Shown: positions 24,006 through 34,100 of the stretch, one piece after another | How the letters are laid out: the number at the start of each line of letters is the position of its first letter | Numbering within the stretch: position 1 is the first letter of the stretch | Assembly: GCA_016705575.1 (NCBI GenBank) | Contig: JADIXX010000006.1 | Location: forward strand, 419,711-483,710 | Reading direction: 5' to 3' | Source of the DNA: Candidatus Aalborgicola defluviihabitans | GTDB lineage: Bacteria; Pseudomonadota; Gammaproteobacteria; Burkholderiales; Burkholderiaceae_C | Length of the DNA: 64,000 nucleotides | The notes under the pieces: generated by a model | The model's input: the letters and a program-made list of their open reading frames with translations, nothing else | Told to the model about the DNA's origin: nothing | Database searches by the model: none | Program-made: the position numbers and the translations under genes

Positions 24006-25055
24006 TCACCCGTTCAGGCTATTGCACACTTGCGGCACATTTGCAGCATTGGCCAGCAGCGGGGCTGCGTGGGCAATACGAGCCTGGACACGGTCAGCTA
24101 AGTTGTTTCGGGCTGCATCATACGCCCGGTTTAGTGCGTAGCCAAAACCCAGCTCGTCGGCCGATCCATGGCTCTTGAACACCAAGCCTCGCAATCCCAG
24201 CAGGGCCGCGCCGTTGTACCGACGGTGATCCACACGCCTCTTCAACGCATTTAGAACGGAGTAAGCAGCAATAGCCGCCATTTTGGTGAAGATATTGCGA
24301 ACAAACTCGGCTTTCAGGAAGCCTAAGATCATCGCAGCCAAGCCTTCGCTGGTTTTCAAAGCAACATTGCCAACGAAACCATCGCACACCACCAGGTCCA
24401 CCGTTCCCTTGAAAATATCGTTGCCTTCGACATTTCCAAAAAAATTCAGATCACCAGAATTGGCAGCAGAACGCAGCAGATCGCCTGCTTTTTTGATGGT
24501 TTCGTTGCCTTTTATGACTTCTTCACCAATATTGAGCAAACCAACCGAAGGGGATTCGATATCACTTAGAACCGACACCAAGGCCGACCCCATGACCGCA
24601 AACTGCAATAAATGCTCGGCCGTGCAATCCACATTGGCGCCCAGATCCAGCACGGTGGTGGCGCCACCCGTGGCATTGGGGATCTGACCTGCAATGGCGG
24701 GACGTTCAATGCCATCCAGAGTTTTCAACAGGTAACGGGAAATGGCCATCAATGCGCCCGTGTTCCCGGCTGACACCGCTGCCTGGGCATTGCCATCTTT
24801 GACCTGTTGAATGGCAATGCGCATGGACGAATCCTTCTTGCGGCGCAAGGCAACCTCCAGTGGATCTTCCATGGTCACCACCTCGCTGGCCGTCGTAATC
24901 CGGGCGCGGGGATGGGAAAACCCAACTAACGCTTCGGGCAGGCCAACCAATATCAAGGAGGCCTCGGGGTGCTGGTCCAGAAATTTCTTGCAGGCAGGCA
25001 GTGTGACCTGGGGGCCATGATCGCCTCCCATGCAGTCAACGGCAATTGTGATCAT
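24006..25055 (-). CDS. plsX: Phosphate acyltransferase
   Basis: PlsX makes acyl-phosphate from acyl-ACP, feeding PlsY in phospholipid synthesis. From ATG 25055 it is 349 residues and opens with the family start ITIAVDCMGGDHGP; an upstream TTG at 25091 would add 12 residues. Other signatures are SAGNTGALMAISRYLLKTL and VVCDGFVGNVALKTSEG. It lies between rpmF and fabH, the standard order. Confidence 0.96.
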   Translation of the reverse strand: MITIAVDCMGGDHGPQVTLPACKKFLDQHPEASLILVGLPEALVGFSHPRARITTASEVVTMEDPLEVALRRKKDSSMRIAIQQVKDGNAQAAVSAGNTGALMAISRYLLKTLDGIERPAIAGQIPNATGGATTVLDLGANVDCTAEHLLQFAVMGSALVSVLSDIESPSVGLLNIGEEVIKGNETIKKAGDLLRSAANSGDLNFFGNVEGNDIFKGTVDLVVCDGFVGNVALKTSEGLAAMILGFLKAEFVRNIFTKMAAIAAYSVLNALKRRVDHRRYNGAALLGLRGLVFKSHGSADELGFGYALNRAYDAARNNLADRVQARIAHAAPLLANAANVPQVCNSLNG

Positions 25056-25113
25056 GGGACAGGCACCCAAAAAGAGAAGGTTATCAGACAACGGCGCAGG
25101 GCCAAAAACAACA

Positions 25114-25150
25114 AAAGCCCGGAGCTACAGGTCCTGTAGCGACGGGCTTT
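25114..25150 (-). terminator. Stem-loop terminator or attenuator between rpmF and plsX
   Basis: On the minus strand AAAGCCCG, an inner stem GCTACAGG/CCTGTAGC, and CGGGCTTTT form a long hairpin followed by a T-rich run. It lies right after rpmF and would reduce read-through into plsX and the fab genes. Confidence 0.75.
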
Positions 25151-25166
25151 GCGGGTAAAACCGTTT

Positions 25167-25349
25167 TCAGGCTTCGGACTTGGTCTTGAGCACCTTGCGG
25201 CCACGGTAGAAACCGGTGGGGCTAATGTGGTGACGCAGGTGGGTTTCGCCGGTGGTGGATTCCACGGCAATGCCAGGCACAACCAAGGCATTGTGCGAGC
25301 GGTGCATACCGCGCTTGGAAGGAGACTTTTTGTTTTGTTGAACGGCCAT
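25167..25349 (-). CDS. rpmF: Large ribosomal subunit protein bL32
   Basis: The 60-residue basic protein begins MAVQQNKKSPSKRGMHRSHN, the bL32 signature. ATG 25349 is chosen over a longer upstream frame because that Met is invariant in the family. yceD precedes it and plsX follows, as in most proteobacteria. Confidence 0.97.
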   Translation of the reverse strand: MAVQQNKKSPSKRGMHRSHNALVVPGIAVESTTGETHLRHHISPTGFYRGRKVLKTKSEA

Positions 25350-25462
25350 GATCGGCTCCTGAGCAATGGTGCTGCACAGGCTGCAACACGTTAAGGTTGG
25401 TAAAAACGCGCCATATTCCACACGCGAAGCCTTTGATTATAGCCCAAAGCGGCTGCGTCGGT

Positions 25463-26002
25463 CTAGGGCTTGTTCCTCAGCTGCTGCAATACCGCAAACG
25501 GATTGGGCTTTTTATCCTCAGGCTCAACAAAATCAGCATCAACGGCCTGCAGCTTGACAGGCTGCGGGCAAACATCGTGCTTGGGAACCACCGGCAAAGC
25601 CATTAACAACTCGTCCTCCAACAATTCCAACAAATCGAAATCGCGGGTCAGCACCAGCACGTCTTCGTCCGCCTCCTCATCTTCCGCCTCGGCCTGTTCT
25701 TCAGTGGCGACAAAGCGGAATTCCCGCGCCACCCGCACCGGCACATTCACCGGCCCCAGGCAGCGCTGACAAATTTGCGGCAACGCTACTTCAGCCTCCA
25801 GTACCAGCCAGACCTGCTCGGCCTGGCCGCCATCGGATCGCAACTCGCCTAGGGCAGTGAATCGAACCGGCCCCGGTGCAGCGCCCTGGGCCTCTTCCTG
25901 AAGACGCTTGAATTTGACCAAATCTTCACTGCCCGATAGACGGCCCCGGTCGTGGGCAAACACTTGGAGGTTCAGGTGGTGGGCGTCGTAGTCGTGCTTC
26001 AT
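25463..26002 (-). CDS. yceD: YceD/DUF177 family protein
   Basis: The 179-residue protein has the DUF177 core with the conserved QICQRCLGPVNVPVRV motif and an acidic stretch (about residues 105-115). Homologues are needed for normal 23S rRNA accumulation and are linked to rpmF in most bacteria, as here. The start lies only 25 bases from the divergent maf start, so the two promoters must overlap the neighbouring gene starts. Confidence 0.9.
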   Translation of the reverse strand: MKHDYDAHHLNLQVFAHDRGRLSGSEDLVKFKRLQEEAQGAAPGPVRFTALGELRSDGGQAEQVWLVLEAEVALPQICQRCLGPVNVPVRVAREFRFVATEEQAEAEDEEADEDVLVLTRDFDLLELLEDELLMALPVVPKHDVCPQPVKLQAVDADFVEPEDKKPNPFAVLQQLRNKP

Positions 26003-26027
26003 GCGCGCAGTGTAAGAGAATCAGGCC

Positions 26028-26630
26028 ATGCCAGACACTTCCAACCGAAAACTCATTCTCGGCTCTACGTCCGTCTACCGACGTGAATTGCTGGGACGAC
26101 TAAACATCCCTTTTACCGTCGAGTCCCCGGACGTGGACGAAACACCATTGCCCGGGGAGGCCCCGGCCGCCTTAGCGTGCCGCTTGGCGTTGGCAAAAGC
26201 GCAGGCGGTGGCCGAGCGCTTTCCCGACTGCGTGGTGATTGGCTCGGACCAGGTTGCAGACCTGGACGGCCAGGCACTGGGCAAACCTGGCACGCACGAA
26301 CGTGCCGTTGCCCAGTTGCGCCAGATGCGCGGCAAGACCGTAGTGTTTCAAACCGCGGTGGCAGTGGTGTGCAAAAACGGCAGTTTTTGCCAGCAAGCCC
26401 TGGCACCGGTGCGGGTTACTTTTCGTGCGCTGGATGACGCGGAAATCGAAACCTATCTGCGCCTGGAGCAGCCCTACGACTGTGCTGGCAGCGCCAAAAG
26501 CGAAGGCCTGGGCATTATCTTGCTGCAATCAATTGAAAACGACGACCCTACCGCGCTAGTCGGTCTGCCCCTGATTCGCACCAGCCAGATGCTGCGCGCA
26601 GCGGGCATTCAATTGCTGGGCTCCACATGA
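26028..26630 (+). CDS. Maf-family nucleotide pyrophosphatase (YceF-like)
   Basis: Maf proteins hydrolyse modified or canonical nucleoside triphosphates; the YceF subfamily prefers 7-methyl-GTP. The 200-residue protein has the substrate loop LILGSTSVYRRELLGRL, the SPDVDET motif, and GSDQVADLDGQALGKPG with the catalytic Asp. Position next to yceD-rpmF and the sequence near SDQVA favour the YceF type. It overlaps the next gene by 4 bases. Confidence 0.92.
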   Translation: MPDTSNRKLILGSTSVYRRELLGRLNIPFTVESPDVDETPLPGEAPAALACRLALAKAQAVAERFPDCVVIGSDQVADLDGQALGKPGTHERAVAQLRQMRGKTVVFQTAVAVVCKNGSFCQQALAPVRVTFRALDDAEIETYLRLEQPYDCAGSAKSEGLGIILLQSIENDDPTALVGLPLIRTSQMLRAAGIQLLGST

Positions 26631-27409
26631 ACATGCCAGAAAATATGACCAAGAAGCCCGGCACCCTGTACCTGGTACCCGCACCATTGGACTTTGGCTG
26701 CGACAGCCAGGCACCTTTGGAGCGCGTCATGCCGCAAGCCACGCTGGAAGTGGCCGCCAGTTTGTCTCACTGGGTCTGCGAAAACGCCAAATCCACCCGC
26801 GCCTACCTCAAACGCATCCATGCAACGCACCCGCTGTGCGTGCCGCTGCAGGCTATGCAGCTGCAGGAGCTGCCACATGCGGTTCACAAAAAAGGGGATC
26901 ACCAGGGGCAGTTTGACGCCCGGCCTCTTCTGCAGGCAGCCCTGCAAGGTGAACACATCGGCTTGGTGAGCGAGGCCGGCATGCCAGCCATTGCCGATCC
27001 TGGTTCATCTGTGGTTCGCGCGGCGCATGACTTGGGTTTACCGGTGGTGCCGTTGGTGGGACCGATCTCGCTGTTATTGGCCCTGGCGGCCAGTGGGCTC
27101 AATGGCCAGAATTTTGCCTTTGTGGGTTACCTGCCCAGCACACCGGCCGAGCGCAACCAGCGCATCCGCGAGCTGGAATCCTTGGCCCTGAAGACGGGGC
27201 AAACACAACTCTTCATTGAAACGCCCTACCGCAATACGGCCCTGCTGGATGCCCTGATGCAGACACTACAGCACAACACCCGACTGGCGACGGCCAGTGG
27301 ATTGACTCTGGATACCGCCACCTGCCACAGCGACATGGCCAAAAACTGGAAACAGTGTGGCTGGACGCTCGCCAACTCCACGCCGGCGGTGTTTGCCATC
27401 GGTCGCTAA
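26627..27409 (+). CDS. RsmI-like SAM-dependent methyltransferase (tetrapyrrole methylase fold)
   Basis: 260 residues with the tetrapyrrole-methylase fold: GTLYLVPAPLDFG at the start, LVSEAGMPAIADPGSSVVRA in the middle, VVPLVGPISLLLALAASGL, and FVGYLPSTPAERNQRI. It resembles RsmI, which 2'-O-methylates C1402 of 16S rRNA, but is the shorter paralogue found beside maf in betaproteobacteria. The substrate is not certain. The start ATG overlaps the maf stop. Confidence 0.85.
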   Translation: MNMPENMTKKPGTLYLVPAPLDFGCDSQAPLERVMPQATLEVAASLSHWVCENAKSTRAYLKRIHATHPLCVPLQAMQLQELPHAVHKKGDHQGQFDARPLLQAALQGEHIGLVSEAGMPAIADPGSSVVRAAHDLGLPVVPLVGPISLLLALAASGLNGQNFAFVGYLPSTPAERNQRIRELESLALKTGQTQLFIETPYRNTALLDALMQTLQHNTRLATASGLTLDTATCHSDMAKNWKQCGWTLANSTPAVFAIGR

Positions 27410-27427
27410 CGCCCATCCCGCGTCTCT

Positions 27428-28462
27428 TCAGCGCAGCGTGGGCAAGATGCGCAAGGCGCGCACACCGCCCTCACCAATGGACGCGCCAAAGCGTTTGGCC
27501 AGACGCTCGGCCAGGTTGTCTTTGCGGGTGTAATCCACCAAATCTTCGGCTTTGACCACTTCACGCGCCACATAGTCCAGATTGCCCAGTTGATCGGCCA
27601 GCCCCCGGTCGATAGCCTGCTGACCGGTCCAGAACAAACCACTGAAGGTCTCGGGTGTTTCCTTTAGGCGATCGCCCCGGCCCTTCTTCACCACATCGAT
27701 GAACTGTTGGTGAATCTGGTCCAGCATGGCCTGCGCGAATACACGCTGCTTCTCGGTTTGCGGACTGAAGGGGTCCATGAAACCCTTGTTTTCGCCTGCC
27801 GTCATCAGCCGGCGCTCGACCCCGAGCTTGTCCATCAGGCCGGTGAAGCCAAAGCCGTCCATCAGCACGCCAATGCTACCCACCACACTGGCCTTGTCGA
27901 CAAAAATCTTGTCGGCTCCCACAGCAATGTAATAGGCTGCCGAGGCGCAGGTCTCCTCCACCACGGCGTAAACCGGCTTGTTGTAAAGGGCCTTGAGGCG
28001 GTAAATTTCGTCGTTGATGATGCCGGCCTGCACCGGGCTGCCACCAGGGGAATTGATCAGCAACACCACGGCCTTGGCGCCCTTGTCCTCGAAGGCGCCG
28101 CGCATGGCCGACACGATCAGCTCGGCGCTGGCACCCGAACCGGAGGCAATTTCACCCTCGATCTTGACCAGCGCGGTATGCGGGGCAGACGTATCGGCCG
28201 TGCTCGCGCCGCGGTCCCAGCCCATCCACACCAGGCCAACCAGGAAAAGCAGCCAACCCAGGCGAATACCGTTGCGCCAGCGCCGCGCCTGGCGCTGCTC
28301 GGTGATGGCGGCCATTGTCAGCTTTTCCAGCATGGCGCGCTCCCAGCCTGGTGGTTGGGCAGTAGATGCTTCATTTTTGATAGCGCTCTGCGTAGATCCT
28401 GAGAGGGCTTGCGGCGAATTAGTTTCAAAGCCTTGGTTGCCGGGAAAAATCGGATCGGTCAT
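27428..28462 (-). CDS. sppA: S49-family signal peptide peptidase (SppA-like)
   Basis: This inner-membrane protease digests cleaved signal peptides. The 344-residue protein has a cytoplasmic N-terminus (1-60), one transmembrane helix (LGWLLFLVGLVWMGW), and the S49 domain with LLINSPGGSPVQAG, the Ser in CASAAYYIAVGADKIF, and VGSIGVLMDGFGF. This is the short single-domain form. Residues about 16-31 are encoded by a reversed family A repeat. It is one base downstream of the Rieske gene. Confidence 0.92.
   Translation of the reverse strand: MTDPIFPGNQGFETNSPQALSGSTQSAIKNEASTAQPPGWERAMLEKLTMAAITEQRQARRWRNGIRLGWLLFLVGLVWMGWDRGASTADTSAPHTALVKIEGEIASGSGASAELIVSAMRGAFEDKGAKAVVLLINSPGGSPVQAGIINDEIYRLKALYNKPVYAVVEETCASAAYYIAVGADKIFVDKASVVGSIGVLMDGFGFTGLMDKLGVERRLMTAGENKGFMDPFSPQTEKQRVFAQAMLDQIHQQFIDVVKKGRGDRLKETPETFSGLFWTGQQAIDRGLADQLGNLDYVAREVVKAEDLVDYTRKDNLAERLAKRFGASIGEGGVRALRILPTLR
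28372..28413 (+). repeat. Dispersed repeat family A inside sppA (in frame, antisense to the gene)
   Basis: The plus strand reads ATTTTTGATAGCGCTCTGCG then TAGATCCTGAGAGGGCTTGC. On the coding strand it yields PQALSGSTQSAIKNEA in the variable cytoplasmic tail of SppA. Confidence 0.65.
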
Positions 28463-28463
28463 A

Positions 28464-28841
28464 TCAGAACTCTATGGGTTGCAGGTTTGCGCCAGTATGC
28501 CAGTGCACGACGCTGTCTTCTTCACTCATGGCAATTTTGATCAGGCCGCCACGGCACGGGCCACCGCGGCATTCGCCAGTCTGGGGTCGGTAAATTGCGC
28601 CATGGGTGGCACACATCAGGTACTGGCCCGTGCTGTCAAAGAATCGGTTGGCCTGGTAGTCCATTTCCATGGGCACGTGGGCACATTGGTTGAGGTAGCC
28701 GTAAACCGTACCGCCAAAGCGAATGGCAAAGCCACGCATGGTGCGCCCACAATACACCACGTCAAAAGGCACAGCTTCGCCACTGTCCACCAGATCAGCG
28801 GAATTGCACAACGGGATGGCTGTCGTCTCGATCGGGTTCAT
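28464..28841 (-). CDS. Rieske [2Fe-2S] protein
   Basis: The 125-residue soluble protein carries the two Rieske boxes: CAH in YLNQCAHVPMEMD and CATHG in YLMCATHGAIYRP. Cys and His ligands are intact, with a CRGGPC segment after them. No oxygenase catalytic domain is attached, so it may be a small ferredoxin-like electron carrier; the partner is unknown. It lies between a HAD phosphatase and sppA, a conserved trio in Burkholderiales. Confidence 0.9.
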   Translation of the reverse strand: MNPIETTAIPLCNSADLVDSGEAVPFDVVYCGRTMRGFAIRFGGTVYGYLNQCAHVPMEMDYQANRFFDSTGQYLMCATHGAIYRPQTGECRGGPCRGGLIKIAMSEEDSVVHWHTGANLQPIEF

Positions 28842-28883
28842 GCTGGTGTTGCCTCAATGGATATTTCGCTGGCTATTACGCTC

Positions 28884-29564
28884 TCAGGCGTTGGTGGCAA
28901 ACCAGGCGTGCAACTCAGCCACCGAGCAAGCCACAAAGCGGGGGCCCAGCGCGGTAAAAGTCTGGGGTTCGTGTGCGCCGTAACTCACAGCCACACTGTG
29001 GCAGCCGGCGTTGAGCGCCATCTGCAGGTCGTGCGTGGTGTCTCCCACCATGAGCACGCGCTCGGGTGGCACGCCGAACTCCTGCATCAGCTCGTGCAGC
29101 ATCAAGGGATCTGGCTTGCCTGCGGTTTCATCCGCCGTGCGCGAACCATCGAACAGGCCCTGCAACTCTACAGTGCGCAAGGCTTCGTTCAACCCTCGCC
29201 GGCTCTTGCCTGTCGCAACCGCCAGCAAATAATTGCGCGCCTTCAAATTTGCCAGCAGGGGCAACACGCCTCCGAACAGGCTGATGTCGTTCTGGTGTGC
29301 GGAATAATGGTATTTGTAGCGCATACCCAACTCGGGGTACTTCTCAGGGGGTACGTCAGGCGCGGCATGGGCCAGGGCCTGCATCAACCCCAGGCCAATC
29401 ACGTAGGCAGCGGCCTTGTCCGTGGGCATCCGCCCGCCGACGTCCACCACTGCCAGCTGGATACATCGGGTGATGATGGCGGTGGAATCGAACAGGGTTC
29501 CATCCCAGTCGAAGGCAATCAAGTCGTATTGCCGCGAAGGCGTGGCCGGACGGGAAGCGGGCAT
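28884..29564 (-). CDS. HAD-superfamily hydrolase, phosphoglycolate phosphatase-like
   Basis: 226 residues from ATG 29564 (a TTG three codons upstream is the other option). Motif I is FDWDGTLFDST with the nucleophile Asp, motif II/III include VATGKSRRGLN, and motif IV is VGDTTHDLQMALNAG. The helical cap between motifs I and II is the Gph type. The true substrate cannot be read from sequence. It is upstream of the Rieske gene and downstream of rluC. Confidence 0.9.
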   Translation of the reverse strand: MPASRPATPSRQYDLIAFDWDGTLFDSTAIITRCIQLAVVDVGGRMPTDKAAAYVIGLGLMQALAHAAPDVPPEKYPELGMRYKYHYSAHQNDISLFGGVLPLLANLKARNYLLAVATGKSRRGLNEALRTVELQGLFDGSRTADETAGKPDPLMLHELMQEFGVPPERVLMVGDTTHDLQMALNAGCHSVAVSYGAHEPQTFTALGPRFVACSVAELHAWFATNA

Positions 29565-29661
29565 TTTTAACAATAGAAGTTCTACAAAGTCTCAAAGCCT
29601 CAGACTGCTTGCGGCAGCACCTGAGTCAAAAAATGTGTCAGCTCGACGGGCAGTTCCGCCT

Positions 29662-30657
29662 TTAACTCCAGCATGTTCCGGTTACTGGGTGCTTGCATTG
29701 CAACCGCCATGCGTGCAAAAACATGCGTTTGAGCGTAAAGGGTGTACCAACACGGGCCAAGGCCTTGTTGCACTCAAAGTCACCATATTTATCGTCCCCG
29801 GCAATAGGCATTCCTTCACTTGCCAGGTGGACACGAATTTGGTGGGTGCGCCCGGTTTTGATGGTAACTTCCAGCAACGAGTAACCTCGCCCGCCGTTGG
29901 GGGAAGCTGACGCCTCGGTGGCCGCCGGCCCACTTTGGGCCCTCATTTTGACCAGGGTCAGGGACGGCATACCATCGGGATCGTCCTTGGTTACCACCTT
30001 GACCCGGCGCTCGCCGTCAGGCAACAGGTATTTGTGCAACGGCTTGTCCAGCACCTTCTTGTTGGCCGGCCACTGGCCCAATACCAGCGCCAAGTAGGTC
30101 TTGCCGGTTTCGCGTTCGCGGAACTGGTCTTGCAGGTTTTTCAAGGCACTGCGCTTCTTGGCCACCAGCAAAATACCACTGGTTTCGCGGTCCAATCGGT
30201 GCACCAGTTCCAGAAATTTGGCTGCCGGGCGTGCCATGCGCAACTGCTCGATCACGCCAAAGCTCACGCCCGATCCACCATGTACCGCCACACCGGCCGG
30301 CTTGTTGATGGCCAGCAAACTGTCGTCTTCAAACAGAATTGCGAATTCCCGTGCCGGCGCATGGCTGGCTACCTGCTCGGCCATGGCCTGAGCCTTTTCA
30401 GTGGCCCGTTCGGACACCCGCACCGGCGGCAGGCGCACCACATCACCACCATTCAGGCGCGTTTCGGCTGAGGCACGCCCCTTGTTAACCCGTATCTCGC
30501 CGCTGCGAATGATGCGGTAGATATGGGTCTTGGGCACACCCTTGAGGTGGCGCATCAGAAAATTGTCAAGCCGCTGGCCAGCCGCATCGTCGTCGATAGT
30601 CAGTGATTTGACCTGAGGCAACGGAGCATGGGGATTGCCCCCTATAATGTGTTTCAC
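29662..30657 (-). CDS. rluC: 23S rRNA pseudouridine synthase RluC, 3' end frameshifted
   Basis: RluC makes pseudouridines 955, 2504 and 2580 in 23S rRNA. The 331-residue frame has the S4 domain (GQRLDNFLMRHLKGVPKTHI) and the catalytic Asp in VHRLDRETSGILLVAKK. The C-terminus ends abruptly after CKHPVTG with TCWS. One base inserted near 29680 would continue into the frame MLELKAELPVELTHFLTQVL and stop at 29600, matching the expected family ending. So about 25 C-terminal residues are out of frame in this sequence. The start is GTG at 30657. Confidence 0.93.
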   Translation of the reverse strand: MKHIIGGNPHAPLPQVKSLTIDDDAAGQRLDNFLMRHLKGVPKTHIYRIIRSGEIRVNKGRASAETRLNGGDVVRLPPVRVSERATEKAQAMAEQVASHAPAREFAILFEDDSLLAINKPAGVAVHGGSGVSFGVIEQLRMARPAAKFLELVHRLDRETSGILLVAKKRSALKNLQDQFRERETGKTYLALVLGQWPANKKVLDKPLHKYLLPDGERRVKVVTKDDPDGMPSLTLVKMRAQSGPAATEASASPNGGRGYSLLEVTIKTGRTHQIRVHLASEGMPIAGDDKYGDFECNKALARVGTPFTLKRMFLHAWRLQCKHPVTGTCWS

Positions 30658-31150
30658 TAGCGATGCGCTGTAAGTGGTTGATTTGTCTGGAGTTTAGTCC
30701 ACAGTCCCAAGCAGACGCGCTGGAAGGTCGATGCCGCCGGGTTTTCCAGCTGACAAATCACACGCCAAATGCCTGTGATGGTCGTTGGACAATCCGGTAA
30801 AGACTACGAATTGAAACACTGATACGGAATACCCACAGCCCGCAGGCCCAACGCCCGCGAGCGGAATGAAACGAGATGTTTGTGCTGTTGTGCCTGATGA
30901 ACCTTTGCCTGCGGGGCGTTTTCGCCCCGTTGTTTGGCATGATTCGGCCGTTAGCCCCCGTCAAACGGGCGAAGTTTGCTCTGCAATGTATAGCAATTTC
31001 GCAAACCCATCCCCTCGTCCCCATCCACGCGCCTACGCTTCGACGCATCATTTGAGTCGAAGTTCTCCGGCAATTCCACCGCGTTTCTAGTCGTCAGTTC
31101 AGGTATCAACGCCCGCTTTGGGCATGTACTACTGATGAAGGATGCAATCC
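30643..31150 (+). promoter_or_regulatory. Long 5' leader of rne
   Basis: No gene is supported in these 500 bases between the divergent rluC and rne starts. A TATAAT hexamer at 30643-30648 could be the -10 of an rne promoter. A strong hairpin CGGGGCG-TTTT-CGCCCCG lies at 30912-30929. E. coli rne has a similarly long structured leader used by RNase E to control its own mRNA, so autoregulation is likely by analogy. AAGGA at 31137-31141 serves the start at 31151. Confidence 0.55.
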
Positions 31151-34100
31151 ATGAAACGGATGCTGATCAACGCCACGCAGGCTGAAGAACGCCGCCTGGC
31201 CATTGTCGACGGACAAAAACTCCTCGACTACGAAATCGAAATTGAAGGGCGCGAACAGCGCAAGGGCAACATCTACAAGGCCGTCGTTACCCGCGTGGAG
31301 CCGTCGCTGGAAGCCTGCTTCGTCGACTACGGTGAAGATCGTCACGGTTTCCTGCCGTTCAAGGAAATTTCCCGGATGTACTTCAAGGAGGGCGTTTCGG
31401 CTTCCCAAGCACGCATCCAGGATGCCATCCGCGAAGGCCAGGAACTGCTGGTCCAGGTCGAAAAAGAAGAACGTGGCAACAAGGGCGCAGCGCTGACCAC
31501 CTTTGTGTCGCTGGCCGGCCGCTATGTGGTCTTGATGCCCAACAACCCACGGGGTGGTGGTGTGTCGCGCCGAATCGAAGGTGAAGACCGCGCCGAACTC
31601 AAAGAAAACATGGACCAGTTGGAATACCCCAACGGCATGTCCATCATTGCACGCACGGCCGGCATCGGCCGTAGCGCCCCAGAACTGCAGTGGGATCTGA
31701 ACTACCTCTTGAAGCTCTGGTCCGCCATTGACGGCGCAGCCAAGGGCGGCAAGGGCGCCTACCTGATTTACCAAGAGTCTTCTCTGGTGATCCGCGCCAT
31801 CCGTGACTACTTCAACCACGACATCGGCGACATCCTGATCGATACCGACGACGTGTACGAACAGGCCCAACAGTTCATGGCCCACGTCATGCCCGAGCAC
31901 GCTGCCCGCGTGAAGCGCTACCGTGACGACGCCCCGCTGTTCAGCCGCTTCCAGATCGAACACCAGATCGAATCCGCCTACGCACGTACCGTGCAACTGC
32001 CTTCGGGCGGCGCCATCGTGATTGACCACACCGAAGCATTGGTATCGGTAGATGTGAACTCGGCCCGCGCCATCAAGGGCGGCGATATCGAGGAAACCGC
32101 CACCCGCACCAACCTGGAAGCAGCCGATGAAGTGGCACGTCAGATGCGCCTGCGCGATTTAGGTGGTCTGATCGTCATCGACTTTATTGACATGGAAGAG
32201 TCACGCAACCGCCGCGAAGTAGAAAGCCGCCTGCGCGACGCACTGCGCCAAGACCGCGCCCGCGTGCAGTTCGGCACCATCAGCAAATTCGGCCTGATGG
32301 AAATGAGCCGCCAGCGCCTGCGCCCTGCTCTCTCCGAAGGTGCATCCATCCCCTGCCCGCGCTGCGGTGGCGCTGGCCACATCCGTGACACGGAAAGCTC
32401 TGCGCTTCAAATCCTGCGAATCATCCAGGAAGAGTCCCTGAAAGACAGCACAGCATCTGTGATGTGCCAGGTTCCGGTCGATGTGGCTTCATTCCTGCTG
32501 AACGAGAAGCGATCGGAAGTCGCCAAAATTGAGCTCAAACAACGCATCAACGTGCTGCTGGTGCCCAACAAGACGCTGGAAACACCCAACTACAAGCTGG
32601 AACGCCTGAAACACGACGATCCACGTCTGGACAACATCGAAGCCAGCTACAAGTTGGCCGACGAGATTGAAGACCCCACCAGCGTGACCCGCCGCTCGCA
32701 GGAACCCACCAACAAGCAAACGCCCATCATCAAGGGCGTATTGCCAGACGCACCTGCACCGATTGCCGCACCACGTCCAACCCCTGTTGCTACCCAACAG
32801 TCGGGCCACGGCAAACATGGCGCAGCGCCAAGTCACCACGCCAAACCTGCGGTACCGGCTGAAACGGGTTTCTTCGCCTGGCTCAAGCGCCTGTTTGGCG
32901 CCGAGGCGCCCGCAGCGGTTCACACTGTGGCAACGCCCACCGCCAAGCCAACCGAAGGCCGCGATGGGCGCTCTAACCGTGATGCCAACCGTAAACCCGG
33001 CGAAGGTCGTGGCGAGGGTCGCAACGAACCCCGTGGCGAAGGTCGGGGCCCACGCGGTGAAGGCCGTAACGAGGGACGGAGCCGCGGTGGCCGCAATGGT
33101 CGTGGCGGTGAGCGCCAGGGCGGAGCCCAACGCGAGCGCCTGGACTCAGAAGGCAAACCGATGAACGCGGACTTCAGCCTGCAGGCAGGCGGCTCGAATG
33201 GCGAAACCAATCGTCAGGAGCAACGCCCGGAACGGGCTCCCCGCAATGAGCGTGGTGATCGTACTGAGCGCGGCGAACGGGGCAACCGAAATGCTGGCCG
33301 TGGCGGCGAACGCAACGAAGGCGGTGAACGCGGCGAGCCGCGTGCCGAAGGCCGCACCGATACCGCAACCGGTAGCGAAGACACCTCTGACAATCGCAAT
33401 AACGGCAACAATCCGGCACGCGAACCGCGCGAAGGTCGCGGTGAAGGCCGCAGTCGCGGAGGTCGTGGCGAAGGCCGCAATGGACGTGGCCCGCGCCCCG
33501 AAGGTGAAAACCGGGAAGTCAACAGTGATGGCCGACAGCCCCAGTTGGGTTTTGCCGATACTGAACCGACAGCCAATGGCGCACCTGAAGACCAACCAGT
33601 GGTTATGGACGGAAACGACCAAGCACCCGTTACTGTAGGTACTGAGAACGGGGAGCCACGTGAAAAGCGTCAACGTGACCGTTATGGCCGCGAGCGCGGT
33701 CCACGCAGTGATCGTAGCGATCGCGAGGAACGCCCGGATCTGCGCATTCCTGCCGAAGGCGTACTGGTATCAAACGCCGTGGAACGTGCCGAGTCGACGC
33801 CTGTCGCCCAGTTGAACGTCGCCCCCGCAACGCCAATGGCACCGGCCGTGACAGCCACAGTGTCAGTTGTTGCACCTGCTGCGGCTGCACCGGCAGCCGG
33901 CAACATGCCCAAGGTCACGCCATACTCGCTGCCCACCGATACTCTGCTGGGTGTGGCGCAGGAGTCCGGCCTGCAATGGGTTAATTCGGATACGGCCAAA
34001 GTGCAAGCCGCGCAAGCTGCCATCGCGGCCGAGCCCAAGCCCATCCATGTGCCTCGCGAGCGTCCGGCCGCCGTGTCGCTGGACACAGGACCGCTGGTGT

